NCBI GenBank assembly: GCA_016719945.1
Contig: JADJYE010000030.1
Location: forward strand, 434,001-498,000
Source of the DNA: Polyangiaceae bacterium
GTDB taxonomy: Bacteria; Myxococcota_A; Polyangia; Polyangiales; Polyangiaceae
Reading direction: 5' to 3'
Length of the DNA: 64,000 nucleotides
In this document: piece after piece, positions 36,708 through 44,943 of the stretch
How the letters are laid out: each line of letters opens with the position of its first letter
Numbering within the stretch: position 1 is the stretch's first letter
Translations under genes and position numbers: made by a program
The notes under the pieces: model-generated
Database searches by the model: none
Told to the model about the DNA's origin: nothing
The model's input: the letters and a program-made list of their open reading frames with translations, nothing else

Positions 36708-37632
36708 CCGCGGCTGGCTCCTGTTCGTCGCCGCGCTCGGCGCGCTCGCCCACGGCTGCGACGAGGGTCGGGCCGAGCCGGCGGCGCCGGGCGCGCCGTC
36801 CGAGGTCGAGGTCGCGGCGGTCGAGGTCGGCGCGCGCGAAGTGGCTCCGCCGGCGGTCGCGGCCGAGCCGCGTGAGAGCCCAGCCCGGGACGTCGTCCCC
36901 GCGCAGCACGAGCTGCCCGCGACGCGCACCTGTCCCGAAGGGACGGCCCTCCTCGAGGGTGGCGCGCTGACGACGCTCGAGCGCGGCCCGGCCGTGCGCA
37001 TCGAGCCGTTCTGCCTCGATCTCGACGAGGTCTCGGTCGCCGAATTTCGGGCGTGCGTGCGCGACGGCCGCTGCGATCGCGCGTGCGCTCCGGGCGCGCG
37101 CTGCCCCGAGGTCCCCGCCCGCACCGACTGGCGGATCCCCGGCGAGGACGACGTGGTCTCCCGCTTCTGCAACGGCGGCCGAGAGGGGGCCGATGAGCAC
37201 CCCGTGAACTGCGTCTCGTTCGAGGAAGCGATCGGGTATTGCGCGGCGCAAGGCAAGCGCCTGCCGACCGGCGACGAGTGGGAGTGGGCCTCGCGCAGTG
37301 CCCTGTCGCGACGCGCCTCCCCATGGGGCACCGCCGTCGCCACGGACGAGATCTGCTGGGGCAAGCCGCACAAGCGCGCCGGGACGTGCGCGCGCGGCGC
37401 CCACCCGAAGGACCTGACGGCGCAGAACGTCCGCGCGATGGGCGGGGGCCTGAGCGAGTGGGTCAGCGCGCCTGCGCGCGCGCGGAGCGGAAAGGCCGCG
37501 GCCTCCGGCGCGCGCTGGGCGTACGGCGCGTCGTGGTACGCGATCGACGACGGCTACGCGCGCGCGGCGCTCGGCGGGGTGCAGATGCCCGCACGAAGGG
37601 CGGAGACGGTCGGCTTCCGCTGCGCGCTCTAG
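36688..37632 (+). CDS. SUMF1/FGE-fold lipoprotein B
   Basis: A second protein of the same fold, with lipobox ALAHGC. The body has EPFCLDLDEVSVAEFRACVR, CVSFEEAIGYCAAQGKRLPTGDEWEWAS, and a C-terminal VGFRCAL. It begins 20 bases before the end of lipoprotein A in another frame, so the two are translated together. Extra Cys residues suggest disulfide bonds. Whether it has formylglycine-forming activity is doubtful, as no sulfatase is adjacent. Confidence 0.85.
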   Translation: MPSPLADRGWLLFVAALGALAHGCDEGRAEPAAPGAPSEVEVAAVEVGAREVAPPAVAAEPRESPARDVVPAQHELPATRTCPEGTALLEGGALTTLERGPAVRIEPFCLDLDEVSVAEFRACVRDGRCDRACAPGARCPEVPARTDWRIPGEDDVVSRFCNGGREGADEHPVNCVSFEEAIGYCAAQGKRLPTGDEWEWASRSALSRRASPWGTAVATDEICWGKPHKRAGTCARGAHPKDLTAQNVRAMGGGLSEWVSAPARARSGKAAASGARWAYGASWYAIDDGYARAALGGVQMPARRAETVGFRCAL

Positions 37633-37655
37633 TCCCCTGGAACCATCGATGCTTG

Positions 37656-37701
37656 AAGAACTCGGGCCGCCCCTGACGGGGCGAAGGCGGCCCGAGTTCT
37701 T
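37656..37701 (+). terminator. Strong 16-bp hairpin after SUMF1 operon
   Basis: Arms AAGAACTCGGGCCGCC and the exact reverse complement enclose a 14-base loop that can also fold as CCCC/GGGG. It lies 23 bases after the stop. No long T-run follows, so it is a probable terminator or a 3' stabilising hairpin. Confidence 0.65.
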
Positions 37702-37746
37702 GGGCAACTCGTGGGTCTTGTCCCGGAGGGGACCCGTCATTGTTTG

Positions 37747-37767
37747 CGTGGAAACTCCGTTTCCACG
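37747..37767 (+). promoter_or_regulatory. Perfect palindrome upstream of WYL regulator
   Basis: CGTGGAAAC and GTTTCCACG flank TCC. It lies 58 bases before the ATG of the WYL gene and is probably an operator in that promoter. Most of the rest of 37702-37825 is unassigned. Confidence 0.5.
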
Positions 37768-37802
37768 GGACTCTAGCGAGCCTCAGGGTTGCCGCCGCCC
37801 GC

Positions 37803-37819
37803 TGTCAGCTTCATGTCAG
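37803..37819 (+). promoter_or_regulatory. TGTCAG-N5-TGTCAG site before WYL gene
   Basis: Two TGTCAG repeats five bases apart end six bases before the ATG. The same layout, TGACAG-N5-TGTCAG, occurs in front of the GST gene at 39144-39160. A shared regulator, perhaps this WYL protein, is inferred. Confidence 0.45.
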
Positions 37820-37825
37820 TGGGCG

Positions 37826-38482
37826 ATGCGGCGCACCCAGCGGCTCTTCGCCCTCACCGAGTACCTGCGCGGACGGCGCACCGGCGTGACGGCCGAGGCG
37901 CTCGCGTCGCGCTTCGGCGTCACCGTGCGCACGATCTATCGGGACCTCGACGCCCTGCGTGACGCGGACCTCCCGCTCGGCGCCGAGCGCGGGCGCGGCG
38001 GTGGCTATGCGCTCGACAAGAGCTACAGCCTGCCGCCCGTCAACTTCACCGCTCGCGAGGCCGCGCTGATCATCGCCATGGGGCGCCACGCGCTCGAGCT
38101 GCGCCTGATGCCGTTCGGCGACACCTTGGGCGCGGGCCTCGACAAGATCCGCGCAGCGCTCTCGACGTCCGCGCAGCGCGAGCTGCTCTCGCGGCTCGAC
38201 GAGCTTTCCTTCCTCGGCGTCCCCGGTCTGCCGAGCGACGCGCCGGTCCGCGCGGCCGTCGAGCGCGCGTGGTTCGAAGGCCAGCCGCTGCGCATCTCGT
38301 ATGTCGACGGCGGCAAGGTCGAGACCCAGCGCGACGTGCGCATCCGCGGCGTGCTCATGGAGCGCCACGAGACGCGGCTCGACGCGGAGGACCTCGCGAG
38401 CGGAGAGCGCCGCCACTTCCGGCTCGACCGCATCACCCGCGCCAAGGTGCTCCGCGACGACGCCCGCTGCGCAACCCGCCAT
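37826..38482 (+). CDS. YafY-type HTH/WYL transcriptional regulator, no stop in frame
   Basis: The N-terminal HTH (FALTEYLRGRRTGVTAEALASRFGVTVRTIYRDLDALRD) and GGGYALDKSYSLPPVNFTARE, then a WYL-type domain ending FRLDRITRAKVLRDDA, identify a YafY family regulator. Such regulators sense small ligands, often redox or DNA-linked. The reading frame stays open past 38482 up to 39115, but from here on it is antisense to the GST gene and has no WYL likeness. The true stop has probably been lost in a deletion or error near 38480. Confidence 0.78.
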
Positions 38483-39088
38483 CAGCTTGAGGTTGGCCGG
38501 GCGAGCCGAGCAGCGCGAGAGCCACGCTCTCGTCCGCGGGAACGGCGCGAGGTCCACGCCCAGGTGGCTCAGCCACTGGAAGATCGACGCCAGGTGGAAG
38601 TCGACCAGGGTCGCGCCCTCGCCGAGCACGGTGGGCTTGCCGCCGAGCTCGGCCTCGAAGACGCCGATCAGCGCTTCGAGCTCCTCTCGGGCTGCGGCCC
38701 CGGCGGGGGCGTGACGAAGCTCGGCCGGGGAGCGATCGCTGGTGTTGCGCTGCCAGCGGACCACCGCCTCCACCAGGCTGACGTTCGCCCAGACCAACCA
38801 CTTGAGCGCCTCCCCCCGCTTCTTCCCGGGGGCCGGATACAGGCCCTTGTCCACGCCGAACGTCTCGCCCAGATACGCCTGGATGGCGGCCGACTCGAAG
38901 ATGACGGTCCCGTCGTGCACGAGCACGGGCACCTTGAGGTTCGGGTTGACCGCCCTCAGCTTGCGCTCCTTGTCGGCGGGATCTTGCAGGTCGACCTGCA
39001 CCCCCTCGTAGGGGATCGAGAGCTCCTCCAGGCTCCAGTGCACGGTCCCAGCGGTGGACATCGGGGCGTAAAAAAACGTCAGGCTCAT
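38474..39088 (-). CDS. Glutathione S-transferase family protein, no stop in frame
   Basis: The N-terminal thioredoxin-like domain (FFYAPMSTAGTVHWSLEELSI, NPNLKVPVLVHDGTVIFESAAI) and the helical C-terminal domain with GEGATLVDFHLASIFQWL are typical of bacterial GSTs. These conjugate glutathione to electrophiles or act in peroxide stress. A Ser in MSTAGTVHWS may be the glutathione-activating residue. GAGGAGAG precedes the ATG at 39088. The gene-like sequence ends near PANLKLMAG at 38474; the frame then runs on through the WYL gene, so the natural stop is missing. Confidence 0.82.
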
Positions 39089-39143
39089 CGGACTCTCCTC
39101 GTTGGCGCGACCTAGCGCGCAGAAGGAGCATGCCCGCAGCCTG

Positions 39144-39160
39144 TGACAGCCTTCTGTCAG
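39144..39160 (-). promoter_or_regulatory. TGACAG-N5-TGTCAG site upstream of GST gene
   Basis: Matches the site in front of the WYL regulator at 37803-37819 in spacing and sequence (as read on the plus strand). It lies about 56 bases upstream of the GST start, where an operator would fit. Confidence 0.45.
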
Positions 39161-39194
39161 GTTTGATGCTCGGGCGGTGGCCTCGGCGTCGAAC

Positions 39195-39236
39195 AAAAAA
39201 GCATCGGGACGGGCAGGCGTGCGCCTCCCGTCCCGA
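39195..39236 (-). terminator. Rho-independent terminator of MopE-like gene
   Basis: On the minus strand the arms TCGGGACGGG and CCCGTCCCGA enclose a second stem AGGCG/CGCCT, and a run of six T residues follows after a short spacer. This is a textbook intrinsic terminator, 37 bases after the stop of the gene at 39274-40431. Confidence 0.9.
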
Positions 39237-39273
39237 ACCTCACGCCGAGTCGCGCGCTAGCGCGCGAGCAAGC

Positions 39274-40431
39274 TCACAGACAAGCCGCGGTGTTCTCGCA
39301 GGAGAAGTCGTTGCAGTCCGCGAAGCCGTTGCCGTCGTTGTCGACGCCGTCCGAGCAGGTCGTGTAGTCGAGCTCGAGCTCGCCGCACACCGTGACGTAC
39401 GGGTTGCGGTTGCAAGAGAAGTCCTCGCAGTCGATGAAGTCGTCGGTGTCGGCGTTGTCGACGCCGTCCGAGCAGTCGGCGTCGTTCGACTCCGGGCAGA
39501 CGTCGACGTTCGGGTTGATCTGGCAGCCGAAGTCCGCGCAGTCCTCGAAGTTGTTGCCGTCCTCGTCGATGCCGTTCGAGCACTCGGTGGCGGACGCGCT
39601 GTCCCACTGGGCCATGGGGACGGCGACCTCGGTCGTACCGTCGCACACGGCGATGCCTTCCTTCTGGCAGCCGATGTCGTCGCAGTCGATGGCGCCGTCG
39701 AGGTCGTCGTCGTCTCCGTTCGAGCACAGCTCGTTCGTGGCCTCCGTCGGCAGGCCCTTGCACTCGGTCGCCTCGGCGACGATCTGGCACGCGAAGTCGC
39801 CGCAGTCGATGAAGGCGTTCGCGTCGTCGCTCACGCCGTTGGTGCACTGGGCGTTGGCGAGCATCTCGTAGTCGGCCGGGTCGACCGCGACGGGCGTCGT
39901 GCCGTCGCAGACCACGATGCCTTCGCTCTGGCAGTCGAGGTCTTGGCAGTCGGCGTCGCCGTCGCCGTCGTTGTCGTCGCCGTCCGCGCAGCGGGCGTTC
40001 GACTGCTCGCGGTTGCAGGCGGCGAGCTCGGCGCACGCGTTGTCGAGGCAGTCGATGAAGCCGTTCTCGTCGTTGTCCTCGCCGTCGGAGCACGCGGCGT
40101 TCGACGTCTCGGCCGGCTTCACGCAGGTGGGCACCGACTCGCAGTTGAAGTCGTCGCAGTCCTCGAAGGTGTCGCAGTCGTTGTCGACGCCGTCGGTGCA
40201 GCTGGCCTCGCTGTCCTCGGTGCCGGTCGGCGTGCACATGCCATTGCCGCTCGAGCCGCCTCCGCCCTCGCTGGTGTTACCGCCGTTGTTGCCGGCGCCG
40301 TTGCCGCCGTCGTTGGTCGAGTTTCCCGACCCGCCGCCGCCGGTGTCGTCGACGTCGTCGCGACAGCCCGTGGCTGCGAGGGTGCTGAAACCAAAGAGGA
40401 CTGCGACCAAAGCGAGGTTTTTCGACTTCAT
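39274..40431 (-). CDS. Lipoprotein with eight Cys/Asp metal-binding repeats (MopE-like)
   Basis: Lipobox LAATGC, a Gly/Asn/Ser-rich linker, then eight repeats of the form CxDGxDNDxDGFxDCxDxxC, for example CSDGVDNDGNGFADCNDFSC. Each repeat has an acidic, EF-hand-like loop framed by two cysteines, so calcium binding is likely. Repeats of this type occur in MopE and in myxobacterial surface proteins. A strong intrinsic terminator follows, and the gene is divergent from the OmpA gene. The repeats are protein-level, not a CRISPR. Confidence 0.85.
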   Translation of the reverse strand: MKSKNLALVAVLFGFSTLAATGCRDDVDDTGGGGSGNSTNDGGNGAGNNGGNTSEGGGGSSGNGMCTPTGTEDSEASCTDGVDNDCDTFEDCDDFNCESVPTCVKPAETSNAACSDGEDNDENGFIDCLDNACAELAACNREQSNARCADGDDNDGDGDADCQDLDCQSEGIVVCDGTTPVAVDPADYEMLANAQCTNGVSDDANAFIDCGDFACQIVAEATECKGLPTEATNELCSNGDDDDLDGAIDCDDIGCQKEGIAVCDGTTEVAVPMAQWDSASATECSNGIDEDGNNFEDCADFGCQINPNVDVCPESNDADCSDGVDNADTDDFIDCEDFSCNRNPYVTVCGELELDYTTCSDGVDNDGNGFADCNDFSCENTAACL

Positions 40432-40474
40432 AGTGTGGGCTCCCGAAGCTAGGCGTTACACCAAGATGCCCCCG

Positions 40475-40506
40475 GCGTCGTGACATTCCGGGGGGCGCGT
40501 CGTGAC
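40475..40506 (+). promoter_or_regulatory. Direct repeats in divergent promoter
   Basis: GCGTCGTGAC occurs at 40475-40484 and 40497-40506, 22 bases apart start to start. They lie between the MopE-like and OmpA genes and may bind a regulator of one or both. No other site was found in this 114-base spacer. Confidence 0.4.
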
Positions 40507-40545
40507 GATTGTAGGAGAAGCGACGAGCCGCTACCTTCCGCGCTC

Positions 40546-41058
40546 ATGACCAACGCACGATCCATCATGCTGGCGCTCGGGCTCGGCGCCAGCCTCTTCG
40601 CGGCCGCTGGATGCAAGAAAGACGAGCCGCCGCCGGAGACGCCTGTCACCCCGCAGCCGACCACGACCCAGACCGTGGCCCAGCCGCAGACTGGGGACGC
40701 TGTGATCCAGGGTGACCGGATCATCATTGCCCGCCCCATCTATTACGACACGGACAAGGACACGATCCGTCCGGAGAGCTTCTCGATCATCGACGCGGTC
40801 GCGAACGTCGTGATCGCGCACCCCGAGATCAAGATGCTCTACGTCGAGGGCCACACCGACAGCCAGGGCAACTTCGACTACAACCGCGGCCTGTCCGAGA
40901 AGCGCGCCAACGCGGTCGTCATGGCGCTGTCGGCCCGGGGCGTGAAGACCCCGATGCAGATCGCCGGCTACGGTGCGACCGCGCCGATGTGCGCGACGCC
41001 CGACGAGGTCTGCTTGCAGCTCAACCGCCGCGTCGAGTTCCGCATCAAGCGGGACTAG
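40546..41058 (+). CDS. OmpA/Pal-type peptidoglycan-binding lipoprotein
   Basis: The 170-residue protein has a lipobox (LFAAAGC), a Pro/Thr-rich linker and a C-terminal OmpA domain: YYDTDKDTIRPESFSIID, YVEGHTDSQGNFDYN, LSEKRANAVVMAL and NRRVEFRI. The Asp and Arg of the TD/NRR-type motifs bind diaminopimelate of peptidoglycan. It probably ties the outer membrane to the wall. An odd Cys pair (CATPDEVCLQ) lies before the last motif. Dispersed repeat copy C begins a few bases after the stop. Confidence 0.9.
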   Translation: MTNARSIMLALGLGASLFAAAGCKKDEPPPETPVTPQPTTTQTVAQPQTGDAVIQGDRIIIARPIYYDTDKDTIRPESFSIIDAVANVVIAHPEIKMLYVEGHTDSQGNFDYNRGLSEKRANAVVMALSARGVKTPMQIAGYGATAPMCATPDEVCLQLNRRVEFRIKRD

Positions 41059-41061
41059 CTG

Positions 41062-41140
41062 TTTTCTTTCTCGCGCGCCCGCTGCCGCGGGTCCCCACGG
41101 TCTTCACGCGCAGGAGCGCGCGAAGACCGGCGCGAGCGGG
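41062..41140 (+). repeat. Dispersed three-way-junction repeat, copy C
   Basis: Begins TTTTCTTTCTCGCGCGCCCGCT and ends CCGGCGCGAGCGGG. First hairpin CCCGC/GCGGG, second GGTCTTCaCGCGC with GCGCGcGAAGACC, outer stem CTCGCGC/GCGCGAG. It starts four bases after the OmpA stop, in the same direction. Confidence 0.78.
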
Positions 41141-41157
41141 CGAGGTAGGCTTGGATC

Positions 41158-42905
41158 ATGTCGGCGCAGCCTGAGCGCGGAACGATCGTGGGCGGTCGCT
41201 ACCGCCTCGAGTCCGTCCTCGGGGAGGGCGGGATGGCGGTCGTGTGGCGGGCGATCCACACGAACATGGACCGCCCGGTCGCGCTGAAGCTCGTGCGGCG
41301 CGAGTTCGTGAAGGACGAGCAGGTCCGGGAGATGTTCGTGCGCGAGGCGCGCGTAGGCACGCGCATCGGCAAGAACGCGCACATCGTCGACTTCCTCGAC
41401 GCCGACGTCGACGAGCAGCTCGGCGTGCCGTTCCTCGCGATGGAGCTGCTCTCGGGCGAGGGGCTCGACGCGCGCATCAAGCGCGAGGGGCCGCTCGGCG
41501 CCGCGCTCGTCGCGAGCGTGCTCGAGCAGCTCGCAGACGCGCTCGACCAGGCGCACTCCGCGGGGGTCTTTCACCGCGACCTCAAGCCTCAGAACCTGTT
41601 CCTCGCGAAGGACGCGAAGCAGCGCGTCTCGCTCAAGGTGCTCGACTTCGGGATCGCGAAGCTCGCCGACACCGTGACGCAGTCGTCGACGCACGTCGGC
41701 ACGCCCGCCTACTCGGCGCCCGAGCAGCTCGGCGCGGCCTGGCAGAAGATCGCAGAGCAGAAGGGCAAGGTCATCGCGACCCAGGTCTCCGCGGCGACCG
41801 ACATCTGGGCGCTCGGCCTCGTCGCGTACGAGATGCTGATCGGGACGCCCTCGGGGGCGCTGTGGAACGCCTCGACCCTGGCCGAGCTGCCCGTCAAGAT
41901 CGTGCTCGAGCTGCCGCCGATCGCATCGGAGCGCGCGGGCGAGCGGGCCGGCTCCTGCCTGCCGGCTTCGACGCTTGGCTCCTGCGCTGCATCGACCTCG
42001 ACGCGACGAAGCGCTTCCAGTCCGCTGGCGACGCTGTCGGCGCGATCTTGCCCGCGCTCCGCGCGCTCGCGTCCGCGCCGGGGGTCGCCGCGCGGCGGCC
42101 GGCCTCCATCGCGCCGCCGGCCGCGGCGAGCCCCTCGCCGCCCCAACCGCCGCAATACGGCGCATACGCCCCGGCGCCGCAGCCCGCCCCCGTGGGGGCG
42201 GCCGGCGCGCCTGCGCCGCTCCCTGCCCAGCCCTTGCCTCATGGGCGACCGCCCGTGCCCGCCTACGACCCCTCTCAGCAGCCGCGCGCCTGGCCGCACA
42301 CGCCGCCGCCGGGCGGGTCGGGGCCCGCGGACCCGCGCCTGTTCGCGTGGGCGGCGCACCACAGCGCAGCTCTGCAAGCTCCGGCCGACGTCCGCTTCTA
42401 CATGGGGTGGAACCCGTTCCAGTTCTTGCCGCCGATCAGCCACGCGTCGCGCGACGCGCGGCTGCCCGTGCGAGACGCGACGGTCTACATCGCGGAGGTG
42501 TTCACGAACGACGCCGTCCGGCGGGCCGCGGGTGAAGACCGCTTCATCGCCGCGTTCGTCACCTCGAGCCGCTTCTACTATCGCGCGGCCCTCCGCTCGA
42601 AGCAGGGCAGCGGCGTCGCGGACGGGCTCGGTCAGCTGTTCGACGCCTTCAGCGCGCCGCCCACGCTCGGCGACATGCACTTCGAGCGCTTCTTCGATCT
42701 TCGCTTCCCCACGCAGCAAGAGGGCCACATGGCGCTGCCGATCCCCTTGCGACAGCTGCTCGTGAACGCGGGGTTTCGCGGCAACCTCGAGCTCAGGCCG
42801 GGGGGGATGGTCGTGCGCAGGGCCGACGTGACGCAGTTCGATCCGGTCGAGCTGGATCGGCTGCTCGAGGCGACGCGCGGGATCTACAACGTCCTCGCGC
42901 CGTAG
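41158..42905 (+). CDS. Ser/Thr protein kinase (one frameshift)
   Basis: The kinase domain has GEGGMAVVWRA, VALKLV, FHRDLKPQN, LDFGIAKL, GTPAYSAPEQL and is complete in motifs. Near 41950 the frame is lost within GCCGGCTCC and continues in another frame as LPAGFDAWLLRCIDLDATKRF, the last kinase helices. A Pro-rich linker follows, then an uncharacterised domain of about 180 residues (DVRFYMGWNPFQFLPPISHA, MHFERFFDLRFP). No transmembrane segment was seen, so it may be cytoplasmic. One missing base explains the break. Confidence 0.85.
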
Positions 42906-43537
42906 CCCTGCGTCTGGCCATGCGCCGGCGTGAAGGCCTGCGCGCGATGGTGCCAGGCGGCCGCAGCGGCGTGGCAGGTCGCGAAGACGATCGAAGGGTG
43001 GAGCCCCGAGATGCGGTGCGCCTCGGTGCCGCGTGGAGCGGGTACCTCGAGCAGCTCTTCGACCGCGTTCAGGCGGAAGGTCACGTCCTTCAGGCGGTAG
43101 TGCAGCAGGATCATACAACCCGCCCCACCGAGCAGCCCGAGCGGCAGGACGCTGCCTGCGATCGTCGACGGGTGGGCGCCAGCGAGCCGATGAAACAGCG
43201 CGAGCACCCCGGCCAGCGTCGCGAGGAGGACAAGCGGGCTCAACAGGAGCTGGAGGCGCGCGCTGCGCGCGCGGCTGTCGCACCGCGGGCACAGGGCGAC
43301 CTCGATCCGGCGAACCTTCGTGACGAACGGGAAGAGCCATAGCGCGAAGATGATCCAATCGGGCGCGTACCGGATGGCGAACGTCCTGGTGATCGACGGG
43401 CTCGCCGCCCCACATTTCGCGCACGCGTGCAGCGCGATGGGAGTTCCGGCCGACAGGTAGAGCTGGCCATATTTCTCGACCGCGTAAGGAAACGCTGGCC
43501 CCGCGTTCGAGCCGTGACCCGGAGGTGCATAGTGCAT
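42884..43537 (-). CDS. Zinc-ribbon double-pass membrane protein
   Basis: The 217-residue protein has CAKCG and CPRCD pairs separated by about 45 residues, forming a zinc ribbon, and two membrane helices (LLSPLVLLATLAGVLALFH and a following VLPLGLLGGAGCMILL segment). Another hydrophobic stretch, WIIFALWLFPFVTKV, lies within the ribbon. The family is not recognised; many such myxobacterial proteins have no known role. It converges on the kinase gene with a 22-base overlap. ATG at 43537 is inferred. Confidence 0.6.
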   Translation of the reverse strand: MHYAPPGHGSNAGPAFPYAVEKYGQLYLSAGTPIALHACAKCGAASPSITRTFAIRYAPDWIIFALWLFPFVTKVRRIEVALCPRCDSRARSARLQLLLSPLVLLATLAGVLALFHRLAGAHPSTIAGSVLPLGLLGGAGCMILLHYRLKDVTFRLNAVEELLEVPAPRGTEAHRISGLHPSIVFATCHAAAAAWHHRAQAFTPAHGQTQGYGARTL

Positions 43538-43640
43538 GCACCATGAGTCGGCTCCGGGCGCGAGCCGTGGACAGAAATTCACTCGGCTCGGCTCGTCCGA
43601 CTGACCTGGCAAGCCAGGTGAGCCGTTGGGTCGACAATCG

Positions 43641-44943
43641 TCAGTTGGCTTCGGTGAGGTCGATCCCTGTCGGGGCCGTGACCTCGACGCGCGGGGCCAG
43701 CCGCCCGTCCACCAGATCACACCTGGCGTGCCCCAGCGAGACCTGGAAGGTGCGTCCCAGCGTCGCGGCGTCCTTCGAGGAGAGCGCGCTGCTCTCGATG
43801 CGACCCGCGTGTCGCTTGTCGTCGTCGCTGTCGCGGTAGGTGAGGGTGATCGCCTCGGTGTCCTTCGGGACCGTGAACACGGCGCGCAGCGGCTCGCCTG
43901 GCGCGGTCGCCGGTACGACCTCCACGCTCGCGCTGGCGCTCCCCTTCGACTTGCCGTCGGCGGCGCGCACCGCGAGCGCCTCCACGCGGTCGGCTGGGGC
44001 GCAGTGGTCGTAATACGAGGGCGCAGAGGGTGAGAACGAGCGTGAGCTCGTCGCCCACGGGGGCGGTCACGCTGGTGACGACGTCGTCGACCACCTCCAC
44101 GAACACCTTCCCCCTCGACGCGACGGCGCGAAGCGTCGCGCTAGCGCCGTCGTCCAGCGACAGCGAGCAGGCGCCGAGCCGGCTGGTCCTCCACCCGCCC
44201 TCCGCGAACGCGGGGTCGACGACGACGTCCGGGACGAGCGGGCCCGAGAAGGTGTCGACGCCTGGGCCTGCGGCCCCCGACGCGTCGCACCGTGGCGCTG
44301 TCCACTCGTAGCTGCCGCTGAAGCTGCGATAGTCCCAGTCGGTCTTGCCTTGGTTCTCCTGGAGGGTCCAGAAGCCGACCGACTCGTCTACCAGCGGCGC
44401 GAGGGGGGCGATCGAGTACGACTTCGTGTAGGCCCAGCGCCAAGCCGAGCCCCCCGACTTGTCGCGCTGGAAGCGCTCGCCGTCGAAGAAGACGGCCTCT
44501 TCTCCGACCTGCGCGGCGCCGTGTCCGTCGTTGCACACGGCCGCGAGCAGGCGTCGCTCGGCGACCGAGGCGCCGGCGCGCGTGACGCGCCAATATTCGA
44601 AGCGCGCGCACCCGCCGTAGCTCGCCGCGAAGCGGTCGGTTCCGCTCTCGGACGTGAACGTCTCGTCGACCGCGGCTTCGTCGTTGAAATAGCGCTCGAC
44701 GCCGAGCTTCACCAGCACGACGAGCACCGCCGGATCCGAGGTCGCCGGCGTCGTCTTCACGATCTTGCACGGCTTCCGTTCGGCGCACAGGTCGACCTCG
44801 AGGGCGCGCTCGAACGAGATATGGGCCTCGGGGGCGGTGGTGGCGCTCGCGGCGCTCGAGGCAGCGGCGCTGGGCGAGAGCACGACCTCGTCGGGCGCAG
44901 CGGCGGCGCCCGCGCAGCCGACGACCCCGAGCAGCCACGCCAT
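43641..44943 (-). CDS. Lipoprotein of unknown function (one frameshift)
   Basis: MAWLLGVVGC gives a lipobox at the start ATG 44943, preceded by GAGGGA. The body has acidic and aromatic segments (CARFEYWRVTRAGASVAERR, VGFWTLQENQGKTDWDYRSF) and five Cys that may pair. Near 44010-44030 the frame changes: EVVDDVVTSVTAPVGDELTLVL is followed in another frame by MEALAVRAADGKSKGSASASVE and ends at 43641. A one-base error explains it. The final part has VFTVPKDTEAITLTYRDSDDDK, beta-rich and possibly Ig-like. Function is unknown. Confidence 0.68.

Noticed and set aside
35727..37632. Sulfatase-maturation function for the SUMF1 pair
   Set aside because: No sulfatase is adjacent and the catalytic Cys pair is not clear, so only the fold is claimed.
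39274..40200. Regular repeats resembling a CRISPR array
   Set aside because: Repeat spacing follows the Cys/Asp protein repeats and there is no constant spacer pattern or cas gene.
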